DNA of 64,000 nt from assembly GCF_958979055.1 (NCBI RefSeq), contig NC_084888.1, forward strand, positions 7,735,501 to 7,799,500, given 5' to 3'. Under the pieces are notes generated by a model. It searched no databases. It saw only the letters and a program-made list of their open reading frames with translations, and was not told the origin of the DNA. The position numbers and the translations under genes are program-made. The stretch is from Alnus glutinosa (taxonomy: Eukaryota > Streptophyta > Magnoliopsida > Fagales > Betulaceae). This document shows positions 21,438-34,930 of this stretch, in pieces (within the stretch, counting starts at the first letter, position 1; every line of letters starts with the position of its first letter).

Positions 21438-24400
21438 AAAATAAGCTACAAATTTCTAGACATTGACGCAGTAAGGTCAATTATTTATTTATTTATTTAT
21501 TTATTTTTTGTTTTAATTTTTTTTTAGACACATCAGAAACCAATTACAACAAGAAAGAAAAAAGACAACAGGGCCCGGGCAACCCAAAAAGAAATCTAAG
21601 AACGAAATTATGCAAGGGCAATGCTTCCAAATATACGGGTCCTTTGACTCGAGGCACGGATGCCGCAAAGCCGGGGTCACCATTAAAGGTGATTTGACAA
21701 GTGTATTGAATCACAATAATCTAAACACCAAAACATGGGTAAATAAAGGGATATGGATACAACAAATAAGCCTAGTAAAACAAACAAACAAACAAAAAAA
21801 CAACAACAGTAAGTCTGGCGGGGCGGGAGCCTTCTCGGGAAGCGCGTGAGAACCACGTGCCGCCCAAGGAAGGCCTCTCAGTAGTAGGAAACAACGGAAT
21901 CGTCCGGAACCACAAGGGGTTGGTGCGGAAAGTGGAGGAGGGTGTTGTTGGAGGCTCCACGCGCTGGTTGAGTCCATGAGCTTGCTGGCGCGTGGGAAGC
22001 ACGCGCCATCTTCCAGGCAACGGAGGAGATGGGGAAGACCATCAGCGGACTCCAGAGACTCCGGCAAACCCATTGTTGAGGAGCATGTCTTGAGAGAGAG
22101 AATGAAGGTGAGTAGATCTAAAACCCAAAAAACGATTCCAAACTCTAAACCTTAATAACCCAAAAACATGGTAGATGAAGAGGGGTAGAGCCAAAAGGGT
22201 CTGTTGGTTGAAGGAAAGCAAGAAAAGGGGGAGAAAACTCCGATGTAAAGCCGGCTCGGTGGTCTGAGAGAGAGCTCTCAGACTTATTTGAGCAAGAATA
22301 GTTGTGTGATTATAGGGAGGGGAAAGAGATGACACAAACGAAGGGGAAGGAAGCTTGAATCTTCCCTCCCATAGAGGGTTCACCCATTGTTGTATTTGTT
22401 ACAAACATTATTTCTTTTTTGAAGTATTTAAAACATATTACCGTTTCTCAAAATGTTTATGAGTTTTTATGAGGAAGAAAAATCAGTTTTATAATTTGGT
22501 CTTAAAGTGTTTTGACCGTTTATTTTTTCTTAAAGAATTATGACGGTTAGTCATAAAATCTCAAAATATAATCGTTGGGTGTTTACAAATCATTAAATCT
22601 TGTTTTAATCGTTTGGTCATTAAGATGCATTAACATTTTAAACAGTTTTGACTATTAATATTTTAAACGTTTTTTACCGTTGGTGATTAAAACTCTTGTC
22701 TTGGTCATTAAAGAGAAAGAAAAAACTTATGCTCATTTTTTCATATATATATTAAGTTCCCAATGAGTATTTGAGAACTTACTTCTTCTTTGGCTTCCAA
22801 CATATTTTTCTAGCGTGTAGTTTATTCCGGAGTGAATTTATTTTAAGCCAAAAAGCTATTTGTTATATTAATATTTTTTTTACAAGAAAAAATATTTTGA
22901 AGTCCCCCATCCACTTTGATCAAAAGGTTGTTTTATTTGATCTTCGTTTTTGGAAGTGCGTCCTTAACGAAGATAGACGCTATAGTCTAATCCTGGGAGA
23001 TTGCGTGTCAAGAGATCCAATCACACAAAGTAAAACACTCCGGGAGGCATGAATCAACATTTAAGGACAACGTTCTTCTTATGTGATTTTATAGCATTGT
23101 GAGATCTTTCCTTAATTTAATTTTAATATCTTGTACAATATTTATTTTATTGTTATTATTATTTCGGATCAATATGGTCTAGTATCAACAATAATTTTTC
23201 AACCAATTATTTGTTTAACAATTATTTATTTAATTGTTAATTTTCAGATTGATATTATTTTATTTCAATAAGAATTTTGTACAACATCCAAAATTATTTC
23301 CAACAGGGAAAGAGGGAGGGAGGGAGGGGGTCGAGGGGGGTCAAATGCCCCCCCTCACCTCCTAAAAAATCTCCTTACCCCTGTATATTTTTTTTTATGT
23401 TTCTGGAATGCCCCCCTCAGCAGTTCATTAATGGGCAAACTTGCCCACTTTGCCGTGAGTTTTATTTTATTTTTTAGTTTTTTCGTTCTGTCATAAGTCA
23501 TAAACATTTCTCATATATGTAACTAGGTCAAAAAAAAACTAGAGTTCAAAGGTTGAAGAAGGGACGAAGGTGGAAGATAAGCCAACGACTTTTTATCCTG
23601 TCCAAAACGTACCGTTTAGAAGTAGTCGTCAGAATTGTTTTAAAAAAAGTCAAGAGTACTCAAGTCTCATTCTCAATCACTACAAGCCAGATAAAAGAAT
23701 ATAAAAAGAATTGTTTAATATAAGTAAATCATTAAATAATTTGAGTACACACCTTACGATGAAACAGTACTCATTTAACAACTACAGCTCTACAGACTAC
23801 ATGCAACTACAAGCCTGGGACGGTTAGGATTAGATCAGATCTAAGGAGTCAAATGCTCTACCTTTTAAATTTTTATTATAAAAGTGATTTTCAAATTATA
23901 TGTCATATTTTTTAAAATAGTAAATCTAACATATTATTTGAGAATTAATTTTTAGAAACAAAATTTAATAAGTGTAGCATTTCTCCGAGTAAAAAGTAAA
24001 TTAAAATATTAAACTGTATGGCTTAGCTAGTGGGATGATCTTGTGACTTGAAAAAAAAATATGCGTTAGTTAATTTTTTTAATTAATTTTTGTTCAACTT
24101 TAAATTTTTTTTATTCATAATTTTTTTTTTTTACTCCTGACTTAAAATCCTAGCTTTGCTACCAGGTGCACCAACTCCCACTATTTTCAATGCCATTCCC
24201 AATTTTGCAACATTTCACTGCCATCGTAATAGTCAAACCTTGTCCACAAAAAGAAAAAAAGTAATGATCAAACCATGGCCACTTGACCCGCCTCCCAAAA
24301 ATAGAATAAAAAATAAAAAGAAAAGAAAAAGCAACGAATTTAAGCTTGGGAGGGAGACTGGCTTGAACCACACAACTCTACTCCCGACCAGCCTCTGAAG

Positions 24401-24780
24401 TGTCTCTTTATCTCTGACAACATAACAAATCCTACTGGTAGGCCATCTGCCCCGACAACACGATTGGTTGGGTTGCCAACTGCCAAGTCAGCAACTCCAC
24501 AGATCCACCAGAGGTGGCACAAGAAACTCCATCCTACCTCCCAAAATTTCGTTTCGCGCTCCGCCCGCGAGCAATTTTCATCGTCTCCCTCCTTCCCAAA
24601 GTCGGATTCCCTATCTTTGGAGCCAAAACTACGTTATAGAAGGGGCTTTTTCATTCTTTAGAAATATTTTTATTTTAGATTAGCAAAAATATTACATAAC
24701 GAATGGTATTAAAATAAATAGAGAACGATAATTAATAAGAATAATAATAATAATAATCAGATATACACATATATAAGCAA
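21438..24780. other. Intergenic DNA before the ATX gene, transposon remnants only
   Basis: A TTTA microsatellite sits at about 21483-21507. At 21530-22390 is a moderately GC-rich block with overlapping ORFs on both strands and no recognisable domain. At 23280-23460 is a C/G-run segment (GGGTCGAGGGGGGTC, then ATGCCCCCCCTC) like the repeat at 10010-10186. Around 22490-22700 the words GACCGTT/GACGGTTAG recur. ORFs at 24156-24683 have no recognisable domain. No host gene is supported. Confidence 0.4.
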
Positions 24781-25229
24781 TTGTTGTATAGGACTTGTTT
24801 TAGACGAACCGAACCTCAACACCGCTCGAGCTTTCTCCCTGCGATATCGAGTTGTTTTCTCAGGAAATTTGTCTGGTTTTTCTTTAGAGATTGATTATCT
24901 GCCTCTTATTATTCGATTGTGAGATCGTAATCCTTGGTTTTCTTTTAAATTTTCCCTCTGCGATTCAAGACGCTACGGAAGCGGTTGAATTTTATTTTTG
25001 CTCCTCCTTTCGTGACCTCGTTAGGGTTTCGCGTCGGAATTTAGGGTTTTTATCTAAATTCACGAGGGTATTGTATATCGGAGAGCCATCGCCGTTTCGA
25101 AATCGAAGTGTAGGTACTAGGAACCTTCGGAATTTGTTTCCTACTTTCCTGGGCCTTGCTTTCGGTGTCCGATGCGAAATTAGGGTTTGGTTTGGGAGTG
25201 TGGATTCGTCGAGTTGAATGGTTTGAAGG

Positions 25230-28200
25230 ATGATAATCAAACGGACTATGAAACTCGAAATGACGAATCTGAAGCGGTGCAAGCTCGAAGATTCTGATTG
25301 GGAAGAAGAAGAAGACTGCGGCTATGCGCATTCGGTGAATCCCAAGAAAAGGAAACCCAACGGGTATCACTCAGCCGGTAACAGTGGGGTTGAAGGTTTC
25401 AGCAATGGCTCAGGTTATTCTTGGTGGGACGGAGAGTTCGAGTCGAATTCGAAGCAATTGAATGGGAAAAGAACGTTGAAACGAAGCACGGAGCGGTTTC
25501 GGCCGCCGCTGTTGAAATCGTCGCGAGGGCGGATTCAGATGCTGCCTACGAGGTTGTATGACTCCGTTGTTGAAATATGGAGGACCGAGAACTCGAAGTT
25601 CGACAAGGATTCGAGCTTAGAAGGTGACGCAATGGAAGTAGAAGATATGGGATTTGATAAAAAGAGCGAGGAGGATAAGTCTCGGTTCAAGAACTCGAGT
25701 AGTTCTACGGGAGAAGTAGCTTGTGTGGGTTATAAGAATTTTGATTATAGGAACTATTTGAATTCGAGTAGTTCCAAGGCGAACACATTTGGAGTGAATT
25801 CTTCGGCATTGATAGATAGTGAAGGTTATAAATCCAGGTTTAGTTCTATCGGAATTGAGCGAATGGCGAAAGAGAATAGTCATAAGAAGAAGGAAGTTTA
25901 TAAGCCAGAGGACTTTGCTTTGGGTGATATAGTCTGGGCAAAATGTGGGAGGAGATACCCGGCTTGGCCGGCCATAGTGATCGATCCCATATTGCAAGCT
26001 CCAGAAACGGTCCTGAGTTGTTGTGTTCCCGGCGCTATATGTGTGATGTTTTACGGGTATTCCAAGAATGGAACGCAAAGGGTAAAAGTCCTCTCTCTTC
26101 CTTTCTGGATATGATGTTTCTTTTTGGTCTATTTTGGGTTCTAAGTGAATTGTGTTGGGCAGGACTATGCGTGGGTGAAGCAGGGAATGATATTTCCCTT
26201 CATGGAATTCATGGACAGGTACGTAGCTAAAATGGTTTTTGAGTGATGTTTCGGGTAGTTGCTATTGAATTATCGAGCGTTTGCTAATAGCTTGCTTTGT
26301 TCAGATATCAGGGGCAGACCCAGTTGTACAAGAGCAAGCCGACTGATTTTCAGATGGCATTGGAGGAGGCATTGCTGGCAGAAAACGGTATTTTGGACGC
26401 AAACCTTGGGGCTGCGCAAATGGCTAATCCGGATACAAATCTCAATGGGATCCAAGAGGCCACTGTAAATTTGGACCAGAAATATTACTCTCAGAATCAG
26501 GCAAGTTCTTCAGAACATAATTTTCTTCCCACTCTTCCAATCTGGATGCCTCTCTCTGTTTGCTCTTTCTATTTTCCATGTCGCTGCCTGAGTTTATATT
26601 ACGAGGTCACTTGGGTGTTTTTGTAGAATTAGTAAGGCCACTTCATTTTTTAGTTTGTGGAAAAATTGAATTTCCTGTGTAAAATACCAATCATAAGTTT
26701 TAACAATTTGCCTTTGTTAAAATTTTCCCTTCTTGCAAGTATTTTAGTCTGTTGGAAATTTGTGCCACAGATTTATATCTTTCAGACCAATTATGGTTCC
26801 AAATTTAGGTTTCTACTTTAACAGTTAAATGCTCAGAGAATCTGGCCTGTTCAGTAACATGATTCATCCAGTGATTTAATTGCGTGCAGGATGAATGCTA
26901 TAAGGATACACGACCCTGTGATGGCTGTGGTTTGTTTCTGCCATGCAAAACTATGAAGAAATTGAAGGGCTCAACATATGAAACCCTGCTTCTGTGTAAA
27001 CATTGTGCTAAGGTGTGTTATATATAAATGCTTTATTTGGGAGAACCATTTCTTGAAGAACTTCATTGTATCTTCTTGTTTTCTAAGCGATGTTCATGTC
27101 AATATTTCTACAGTTACGAAAATCTGGGCAATACTGTGGCATTTGCAAGAAGACTTGGCACCATTCAGATGGCGGGAATTGGGTGAGATTATCAGAAAAT
27201 CTAAATTAGGGTTATTATTTGTTCTTTTCTTTTCCCTTTTGAAAAACAATTGAATGCTTTCAGAGATTGTTTGACTTTAACTCTTTGGATTTAGGTGTGT
27301 TGTGATGGTTGTAATGTTTGGGTGCATGCTGAGTGTGACAATATTTCCAGCAAACTATTCAAGGTGATTATCATTCTTATTTGTGATTTTATTTTTCCGT
27401 TACTTTCGAATGTTTGTTTACCCTAGTTCATGAACGCCTGGAGGATCACTGACTTGTTTATGGTTTCAAGGATCTGGAGAACATTGATTACTATTGCCCA
27501 GATTGCAAAGCAAAGTCCAATCACGAATCATCAGCTTTAGAAAAATGCCAGCGAAAAATGAAGTATGTTTACACTATCTGTGTTTTTCTGCAATTCTTTT
27601 TGGGCAATTGCATATTTGACTGTATAGGCTGACTTTGGAGGTTATAATCAAGTTCAAGCTTAATGTTGCACAATTTGTGAAGCAGGTCTGTAGAAAATGG
27701 TAGACAAACTGTTCTGCCTGAGAAGGTAACTGTGGTGTGCAATGGGATGGAAGGAACATACATTCCAAAACTTCATTTGTAAGTCTTGAACTCTTTATAA
27801 ATACTAGGTAGATTGAAACGGATTTCATATTGTCTGGGACCTTTTTTCTTTATCCCTTCTTGCTCACTATTTCATTAATTTTCTTCTTATGCTCTCCTCA
27901 CCAGCAACTTTCTTTCTTTCTTTTCTTTTCATTTCTTTTCTTTTCTTCTTCTTCTTCTTCTCTCTCTTTTTTCTTTTCCTTTCTTTCTTTCTTTTCATTT
28001 TTTTTTGTTTTCCTGTACAAAGCATTTCTTGTTTTCATTGAGTACCTTCAAGTATTTATTTTAGTTGTGATGTTAGTAATTTATTTCACACAATTTTTTT
28101 CTTGAAATTTACATACTAATTTGAGACTTGTCATTTAATCTGATTAGAGTTTGTTTTTTTATGGACAGTTCTAGTTGGTTAGGTTAACTTCATTGTGACA

Positions 28201-31200
28201 TTTCTGGCGATTTGAATTATTATTTTAAAGAAGCATCCATTAAGCTGTTTCTGTTTCTTTCTGTCTTAGAATTATGTGCAACTGCGGTGCATGCGAGTCG
28301 AAGAAGTATACACCTAGTGAATGGGAACGGCACACAGGTTGCAGAGCCAAAAAGTGGAAGTATAGTGTGAAAGTGAAGGGAACAATGCTGCCACTAGAAA
28401 AATGGGTCTGTACAATTTATTCTCATTTTGAATGCATAAATGATATCACTTCTTCTCAATGGCTGTTGTGGATGTGAAGTATTTTCCTGATAATTTTTGC
28501 ATTGGATGCATAGATTTGCCTTCTATTTTACTACTTTTCAATGTATAAATCATTGCACTAGGATTTTAAACGTCATTTAATATTATGGAGTTCTTGTTCC
28601 TTGTATGTTATGATATGCATTTTAGTCTTTACTGCCCTTGGTTAGAGACTTTTTGTACCTTAGTTTTTAGAACCAATTCTGTAGCTTTGTCAAAACAAAA
28701 GTTAATATCTGTTTTGTCTGTTCCAGAAAAAAGAAGAAGAAGAAAATCTGATTTTGTAGATGTGGAAACCTTTCAGAACCCAGATTTTTCTATGCAAATC
28801 TGTTCTAGCTTGTTTTCTGTTAAAATTTTCTAATTTGTATCATTTTCATCAGTGATTTTTTTTTTTTTGCTTTTTGCAATTATCTCAAGTAAATTTATTT
28901 CCTTTCAATTAATCAGTATGCACTTGGCTCAGGCTAGGATTGCTTTGATTGTTGATTTTTAACCCATGATTTGTAGTGTCTTTGAATTAATGAATAATCT
29001 AAGAACTTATCTGAATCTATTAAGTTATTGAGTTGGAATCAATTTTCTAGACGTGGATTTGTGACACTAGTACAACCCTGATGCCCTCTAAATTTCTATG
29101 AAATTATTGGAGTGATTGAAGCTTTCCTTTTCTCTTCTTTTTTATTTTTTATGTTTTACTTTTTACTTTTTGGTTAAAGATAATGAATTGTGTGTATGGT
29201 AGCTTTGTAATTTCCTGCTAACATTGAAGCTGCTTCAGATTGCAGAGTATAATGCGCATGGTAACGTGCATAGTATGGATCCTCTGAAGTTAGATAAGCA
29301 GCACTTACTTGCTATTTTGCAAGGTAAAACATGCACTTCACTGAATTCTTTACATGTTGAAGGCTTTTTCTTTTCTGGTTTGCTTGTGTTGGTGCTGTGT
29401 CTGCGGCAATAAGGTCTTTTGGCGGATTGGGAGGAGACTGATTTTACATATTTTAATTGCTGCAGATACATATGTGCCTGTTCATGCAAAATGGACAACA
29501 GAAAGATGTGCTATTTGTAGATGGGTGGAAGATTGGGATGATAACAAAATTATTATCTGCAACAGGTATTTCCATCATGTATAGGATATTTATGGAAAGT
29601 TTGCATTTATTGGGTGTTTAAATCAAAATTTGCTTGATGGTAGAAGATTGGATTATATCTTATGCACTTCACTACTGAATGTGTTTTCTGATACTTCTTT
29701 TGTGGGGGTACAGATGCCAAATAGCTGTCCACCAAGAGTGCTATGGGGCAAAATCTGTTCAGGATTTTACTTCATGGGTTTGTAGAGCTTGTGAATCACC
29801 TGATGTCAAAAGAGAGTGTTGCCTCTGTCCTGTACAAGGTATGCCATCTGGATTAGTGTCTTGAGCAGTTCTTCGCCAATCTGTCCAAAATGCTTATATA
29901 GTAAAGTTCTTTATGAAAATGCCAGTATATGTTTATTCTTCCTGTGTTTTCCAGCAAACCTTCTGGGTCTGTTCAGATAAATAATTGTGGCTTTTATTTT
30001 TTGAATCCCTGCATTCTTTTTCTTTTTTATCATAACATGGATGGTACTCATTAAGGATACAATCCTGCTTCCCCCTCTTTCAAATTTACAAGAATTAACT
30101 TTTGCCACATGACCATCATGCAAATATGATTACTATATATAGATTTTAAGGAGTATACTGGACCTATGTACTTGATAATGCTTGTTATTTAATCACTGAA
30201 GCTAACTGTCTTCCAGTGCTGCTATTTATATTTCACTGTCTTTCAATGCTAATATGTTCTTGTTATATCTGCAAACTGCTTATATAGGTGGTGCTCTGAA
30301 GCCAACTGATGTTGAGACGCTGTGGGTTCATGTTACATGTGCTTGGTTCCGGCCAGAAGTTGGTTTTTCAAATCATGAGAAAATGGAACCTGCTGTGGGA
30401 ATCCTTAGAATTCCGTCTAAGTCATTTTTGAAGGTAAAATGTTCTTCTTAATGGTTGTCTAGACAGTTTTCAGTTCTGGTGCTTCAATCACAAAATATAT
30501 TATGAGTTTTTCTCTAGTAAATATTCACAGTATTAAGAGTTGGAAAGTCTTGTGGTTTGATTGTGATTTCTCTCTCTTTTGGACTACAGTCTTGTGTAAT
30601 CTGCAAGCAGATTCATGGTTCCTGCACACAGTGCTGCAAGTGTGCTACTCATTTTCATGCGATGTGTGCGTCAAGAGCAGGATATAGCATGGAAGTATGT
30701 TTTTGTAGCTCTTTTACTCGTGAACTGACCATTGATTTGAACTAATATATAATATTATTGAATTCCACTGCGTAATTCATTTTTTTTTTTTAGGCCTGCA
30801 CGTCTGTATGATGCGTGCTTCCATTTTCAAATTATTCTTATATAATTCTTGAGTAAATAATATGAAGATGGAACAAGTTTGGTGATTATATTAACATTAT
30901 TTGTTGAAATTTCAGTTGCATTGCTCAGAAAAGAATGGGACACAAAAAACCAAAAAGTTGATATATTGTGCAGTTCACAGGTTTGATTTGCACCCATCAT
31001 TTGTTTCCTCATTTTCTTCATCTATTGCATTCACCAGTGGAAGTCAAGCAAATTTTTTGTTGGTCTATTCCATGATGCACGGCATTTATTGGTCCAAGCC
31101 TACTTAATACTGTGGTTTTTCTGCAGGGTCCCAAACCCTGATGCTGTTGTAGTTGTTCATACTCCTTTGGGGGTTTTCTCTGCCAGAAGTGTGGAGAACC

Positions 31201-34027
31201 AGACGGGGTGTTTCAGGGGTTCAAGGCTGATTTCATTGAAGAAAACTGAAGTTCCTGAATCTTCAACCATAGAGATTAATGAGTTTGAGCCACTCTCTGC
31301 TGCAAGATGCCGTGTTTTCAAAAGATCAAACAACAAGGTAACTTATGTAGGAATATTATGTCTATAATGTGTTTGTTTCATCAGAATACTAGTTGCTTTA
31401 CTTATTTTCTGCTCCTGCTGCAATCTAAGGTATAGTCAAATTGTCGTTGCTATTGTTGTTTTCTGCAACAAGCTAATATCAGTTTTTCTTCTCTTATTTG
31501 TCTCATCTTAGTTTTTGTTTTGTTTTACCAGAGGGCTGAAGGGCAGCCAGTATTCCACCGATTGATGGGGCCAAGCCATCATTCTTTAGATGCAATTAGT
31601 AGCTTGAGCACAAATAATGTAAATTCTTATCACCTTTTGGATTTGAAACTTTTGCTTTTGGAAGGGGATAAACTTGTTTGGCTGTTTTTGGCGGAGTAAT
31701 GAGACAGATGAATGTACATTTACATACTTTCTGTCGTCTTTTAACAGGAAGTAGAAGATCCTAAGATTTTCACTTCATTCAAGGAACGGCTTCACCACTT
31801 ACAGGTAAATCTTATTTTTTTCATATGCAATAGTTACTGCCTATGTGATATAATTTTTTAAATTTCTCTACTTTTTTTTGGTCTAACATTTTTCATTAAC
31901 ATTTATTTGTGGCTTCAGAGAACTGAAAATCATCGGGTTTGCTTTGGTAAATCTGGTATACATGGATGGGGTCTCTTTGCACGTAGGAATATTCAAGAAG
32001 GAGAAATGGTAGGAAATACAGTGGTACATAAAAGACGCTTTTTCAACATATGTGATATGTGTATGTGTATATATATGTATATGTATTTATGTGCGTGTGT
32101 GTGTATTTGTATGTATGCATATAAATAAATGTATGTCTATGTTTCTTTTTCTATCTGCATATTGCCTGATATTGAGAATTTTTCTTTAGGATACCCAACT
32201 TCCCAAAATTTTATAATAGATCGACAAACAATGGTGTACTTATATTCTACTTTAGAGCACTAGCAGCATACATCTAACCATTTTTCATAAATTTAGGGAA
32301 TCAAACCACTTTTGATTTCCCTATACAAATACACTCCACAACAGCTTCTCTTCATCTTTTCTTATATATTAAAATAATATTTTTTACCTTGTACCTTTTT
32401 TTTAAAAAAAAAAACAGAGAGACAAAGAGCAAGGAAATCTAAATTGGCAAAAGATCAACACAAATCCAAAACAAGATAAACACAGAGGAATAACCAAGAT
32501 CAATAATCACTATAATTGGATAAACAAAGAGGAACAACCAAGATCAACATAAATTCAAGACCAAAACAAAGACCTATTCGGCTGTTACCCAATATCAGTA
32601 TCACCCAATTGGCCATCAATTTCCACATGAAATCAACAATCGATTGAAACCCAAAATCAACACAATTTATCCACAATCCCAGAAATTCCAACAAAAGCTT
32701 TCTTCCTACATAGCATCTCTCCAGCAAGAATGATTGAAGGCTTCAGCAAATGATTCAGCGTGCCTTCCTTGATAGACCCGATCTCGCATACCTCTCTCCC
32801 ACGGAAAGGCAGCTAAGAGACTGCTTCTGGCTCTGTTTTCCTCTGCTTTGTCAGTCAGCTTCTTCTATGGTAAGGTGTTGTTGCCGAGGCGAGGTCGAGT
32901 TATTATGCTTTTCCATGTGTTTCTTCGAACGGGCGGGCGGTATGAAAGCGAGAATGAACTCTTTCTCCAAGGCCGCCTCCAGCGATATTGGATTCTCTAA
33001 TAGATACGGATTATTATTCGACCTTCCACTGGTTGTTCGGTGAGCATCTCCAGTAATAATTAGAAGCATCCATCCGCTTCTCCCTACTGACCGTAGGTTC
33101 TGATCTCCTCCCATGAAGACTCTTCATAGCATTGTAGAAGAACTTATTCAGTATCACCAAATTGGCCATCAATTTCCACATGAAATCAACAATTGATTGA
33201 AACCCTAAATCAACACAATTGATCCACAATCCCAGAAATTCCAACAAAAGCCAAAATCAACCCAATCATGACTGAGCTTTGCCGGAGCTAGGTTGCGAGT
33301 CCACCACCCTATTTCCCGTCGCACACCGACAGTGGCTAGCACGCCATAACCGCCCCTCCCTCTCTCTAATGCAAACTCTCTCTCGGTTCTTCAGCTTGTC
33401 GGCAGTGACATCGTCCAAGGCCCAACCCTTGATCCGGTGCTCCAATGAGTGTATACCAATGTTTTAGGGAAGTTTTTGGAAAGCTGTTGTGGATGGATTT
33501 TTGTGGTTTTTTTGAGATTTTTTCTAAAGATAGGGAAGGGAATGACTTATAGGGTATCTGCTGCTAAGGCTCTTACTTTAGTAGTTGAGATAATTGCGAT
33601 CTGTCTGCTTTGTCTCTATCGTTTAAAGTGTTAAATACATCACTGGGTTGTTTTTCAGTGACAAACTTGTGGTTCATTCTCTTTCCCTTTTGAATGCGGG
33701 CAACTGATGCTAGGTGTGTATGTACCCAGGTTGTTGAGTATCGTGGTGAGCAGGTCAGGCGCAGTGTTGCAGATCTGAGGGAGGCAAAGTATGGATCAGA
33801 AAGCAAAGATTGTTACGTGAGTTCCTTTCTTCCCCTTTTTTTTTAGTAGGAAAATGATATTTGTACACACACTCACAATGGCTTGCAATTGCTTATATTA
33901 TTAGATATCATTATGCCTATATTGGAAGTCATCAGAGGTACTATGATGCTTCAGATGCAGTCAGGGAATGTCGGGGACCACTGTTTCTCTGTTTAACCAA
34001 GCATAGATACCCAATGCATATCTTTTG

Positions 34028-34060
<33 letters not shown>

Positions 34061-34718
34061 ATGCATGTCTTTTTACTCCATTTTAGCAAGTAGGTAAGCG
34101 TGTTGTACTACAGTAGTGACGTATTAAATAGTTGAACTAATTTTAAGTTGGGATTTTGTGACTAATAATGTTAAATCATTTACAGAACTACAGATGACTA
34201 AATCTTCCATTTTGTTTTACTGACTTGACAATTGCTGGTGTTTTAAGTATGCCCAAAATTTCTTGCTTTCCAGCAGGTTAATTTTATATTATTCTATTGT
34301 GACTTATATTCGTCTATGAATCACGGTTCTTAAAGTCCAATGAAATTTTATGCAGCTTTTCAAGATAAGCGAGGAAGTAGTAATCGATGCCACAAATAAA
34401 GGGAATGTAGCACGTTTAATCAACCATTCGGTAAGTTCGTCGGTTGGAGTCGGAAAGTTTTTGCTTGAAGTGAGAAAATCGCGTGTTCTCGATTACACTT
34501 CAAGATGACTATGCTCAATGTGTTTTTCATGGCTTGGGTTGACCTTCTATGTTATGATGCTAAACAACTTAAATCTCATGTTGCTGCAGTGCATGCCCAA
34601 CTGCTATGCGAGGATCATGAGTTTCGGTGATGAGGAGAGCAGGATAGTTCTTATTGCTAAGACTAATGTTTCTGCTGGTGAAGAACTAACGTGCGATTCA
34701 TTCCCTGACCTCTTTTCT

Positions 34719-34754
<36 letters not shown>

Positions 34755-34930
34755 CGTATGTGTGTGTTGTGCATGAATGCATTGACATTCAGTTTGGGCT
34801 GGTTGAAGAATAAACATTTTTTTTTTCCCTCTGAAACAGGTATGACTACTTATTTGATCCGGATGAGCGCGATGAATTGAAAGTTCCTTGCGTGTGTGGA
34901 GCTCCCAATTGTAGGAAATTCATGAATTAA
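25230..34930 (+). CDS. ATX3: ATX3/4/5-type histone H3K4 methyltransferase (PWWP-PHD-ePHD-SET)
   Basis: Twenty-three exons give 3111 bp in frame (1036 residues, near the about 1020-1040 of Arabidopsis ATX3-5). Exons: 25230-26081, 26163-26218, 26305-26500, 26890-27012, 27114-27182, 27295-27363, 27471-27562, 27686-27778, 28270-28405, 29239-29323, 29466-29565, 29714-29838, 30288-30433, 30590-30694, 30916-30980, 31127-31337, 31532-31618, 31748-31804, 31919-32008, 33730-33816, 34357-34430, 34590-34691, 34840-34930. Domains in order: PWWP at about 223-310 (GDIVWAK, YPAWPA); PHD at 410-470 ([13 protein letters not shown]); a Cys-rich patch (CNCGAC) near 505; extended PHD at 600-770 ([20 protein letters not shown]); SET at 890-1020 ([35 protein letters not shown]); post-[11 protein letters not shown]. 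The MIIKR start is typical of the family. Members methylate histone H3 lysine 4 in the nucleus. The ATX3 name rests on gene neighbours; ATX4/ATX5 cannot be excluded. An AATAAA signal lies at 35060. Confidence 0.93.
26501..26889 (+). other. GC-AG intron 3 of the ATX gene
   Basis: The exon ends TCAGAATCAG and the intron starts GCAAGTTCTT; it ends in GTGCAG before GATGAATGC. The joined frame reads NQ-DECYKD. No GT donor nearby keeps the frame. AG/GCAAGT is the standard strong context of the minor GC-AG intron class. Confidence 0.8.
32247..32254. repeat. Target duplication left of intronic element
   Basis: CTACTTTA pairs with TTACTTTA at 33573-33580 (7 of 8). Confidence 0.6.
32255..33572. mobile_element. 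Non-autonomous hAT-like element in ATX intron 19
   Basis: The left end GAGCACTAGCAGCA and reversed right end GAGCCTTAGCAGCA match at 12 of 14 bases, with an 8-bp near-perfect target duplication outside. The 1318-bp element fills most of the 1721-bp intron (32009-33729) that splits the SET domain. It encodes nothing recognisable. An internal segment of about 110 bp is present twice (about 32590-32697 and 33149-33255, sharing TTGGCCATCAATTTCCACAT). The hAT assignment rests on the duplication length. Confidence 0.65.
32590..33255. repeat. Direct repeat pair inside the intronic element
   Basis: The copies at about 32590-32697 and 33149-33255 share TTGGCCATCAATTTCCACAT and TCCACAATCCCAGAAATTCC in the same order and orientation. 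About 450 bp lie between them. Confidence 0.8.
34028..34057. repeat. CT microsatellite, ATX intron 20
   Basis: This is a run of about fifteen CT units in the intron between 33816 and 34357. Confidence 0.9.
34720..34755. repeat. CT/GT microsatellite, ATX intron 22
   Basis: CT units to about 34745 are followed by TGTGTGTG. It lies in the 148-bp intron 34692-34839 that separates the LT and YDY of the SET motif. Confidence 0.9.

Noticed and set aside
21711..22383. Minus-strand ORFs of 82-120 codons near 22 kb
   Set aside because: They overlap in different frames and contain no known domain. The region looks like repeat debris.
32750..33043. ORFs in ATX intron 19
   Set aside because: They lie inside the hAT-like element and have no transposase or host domain. 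The flanking exons splice in frame without them.
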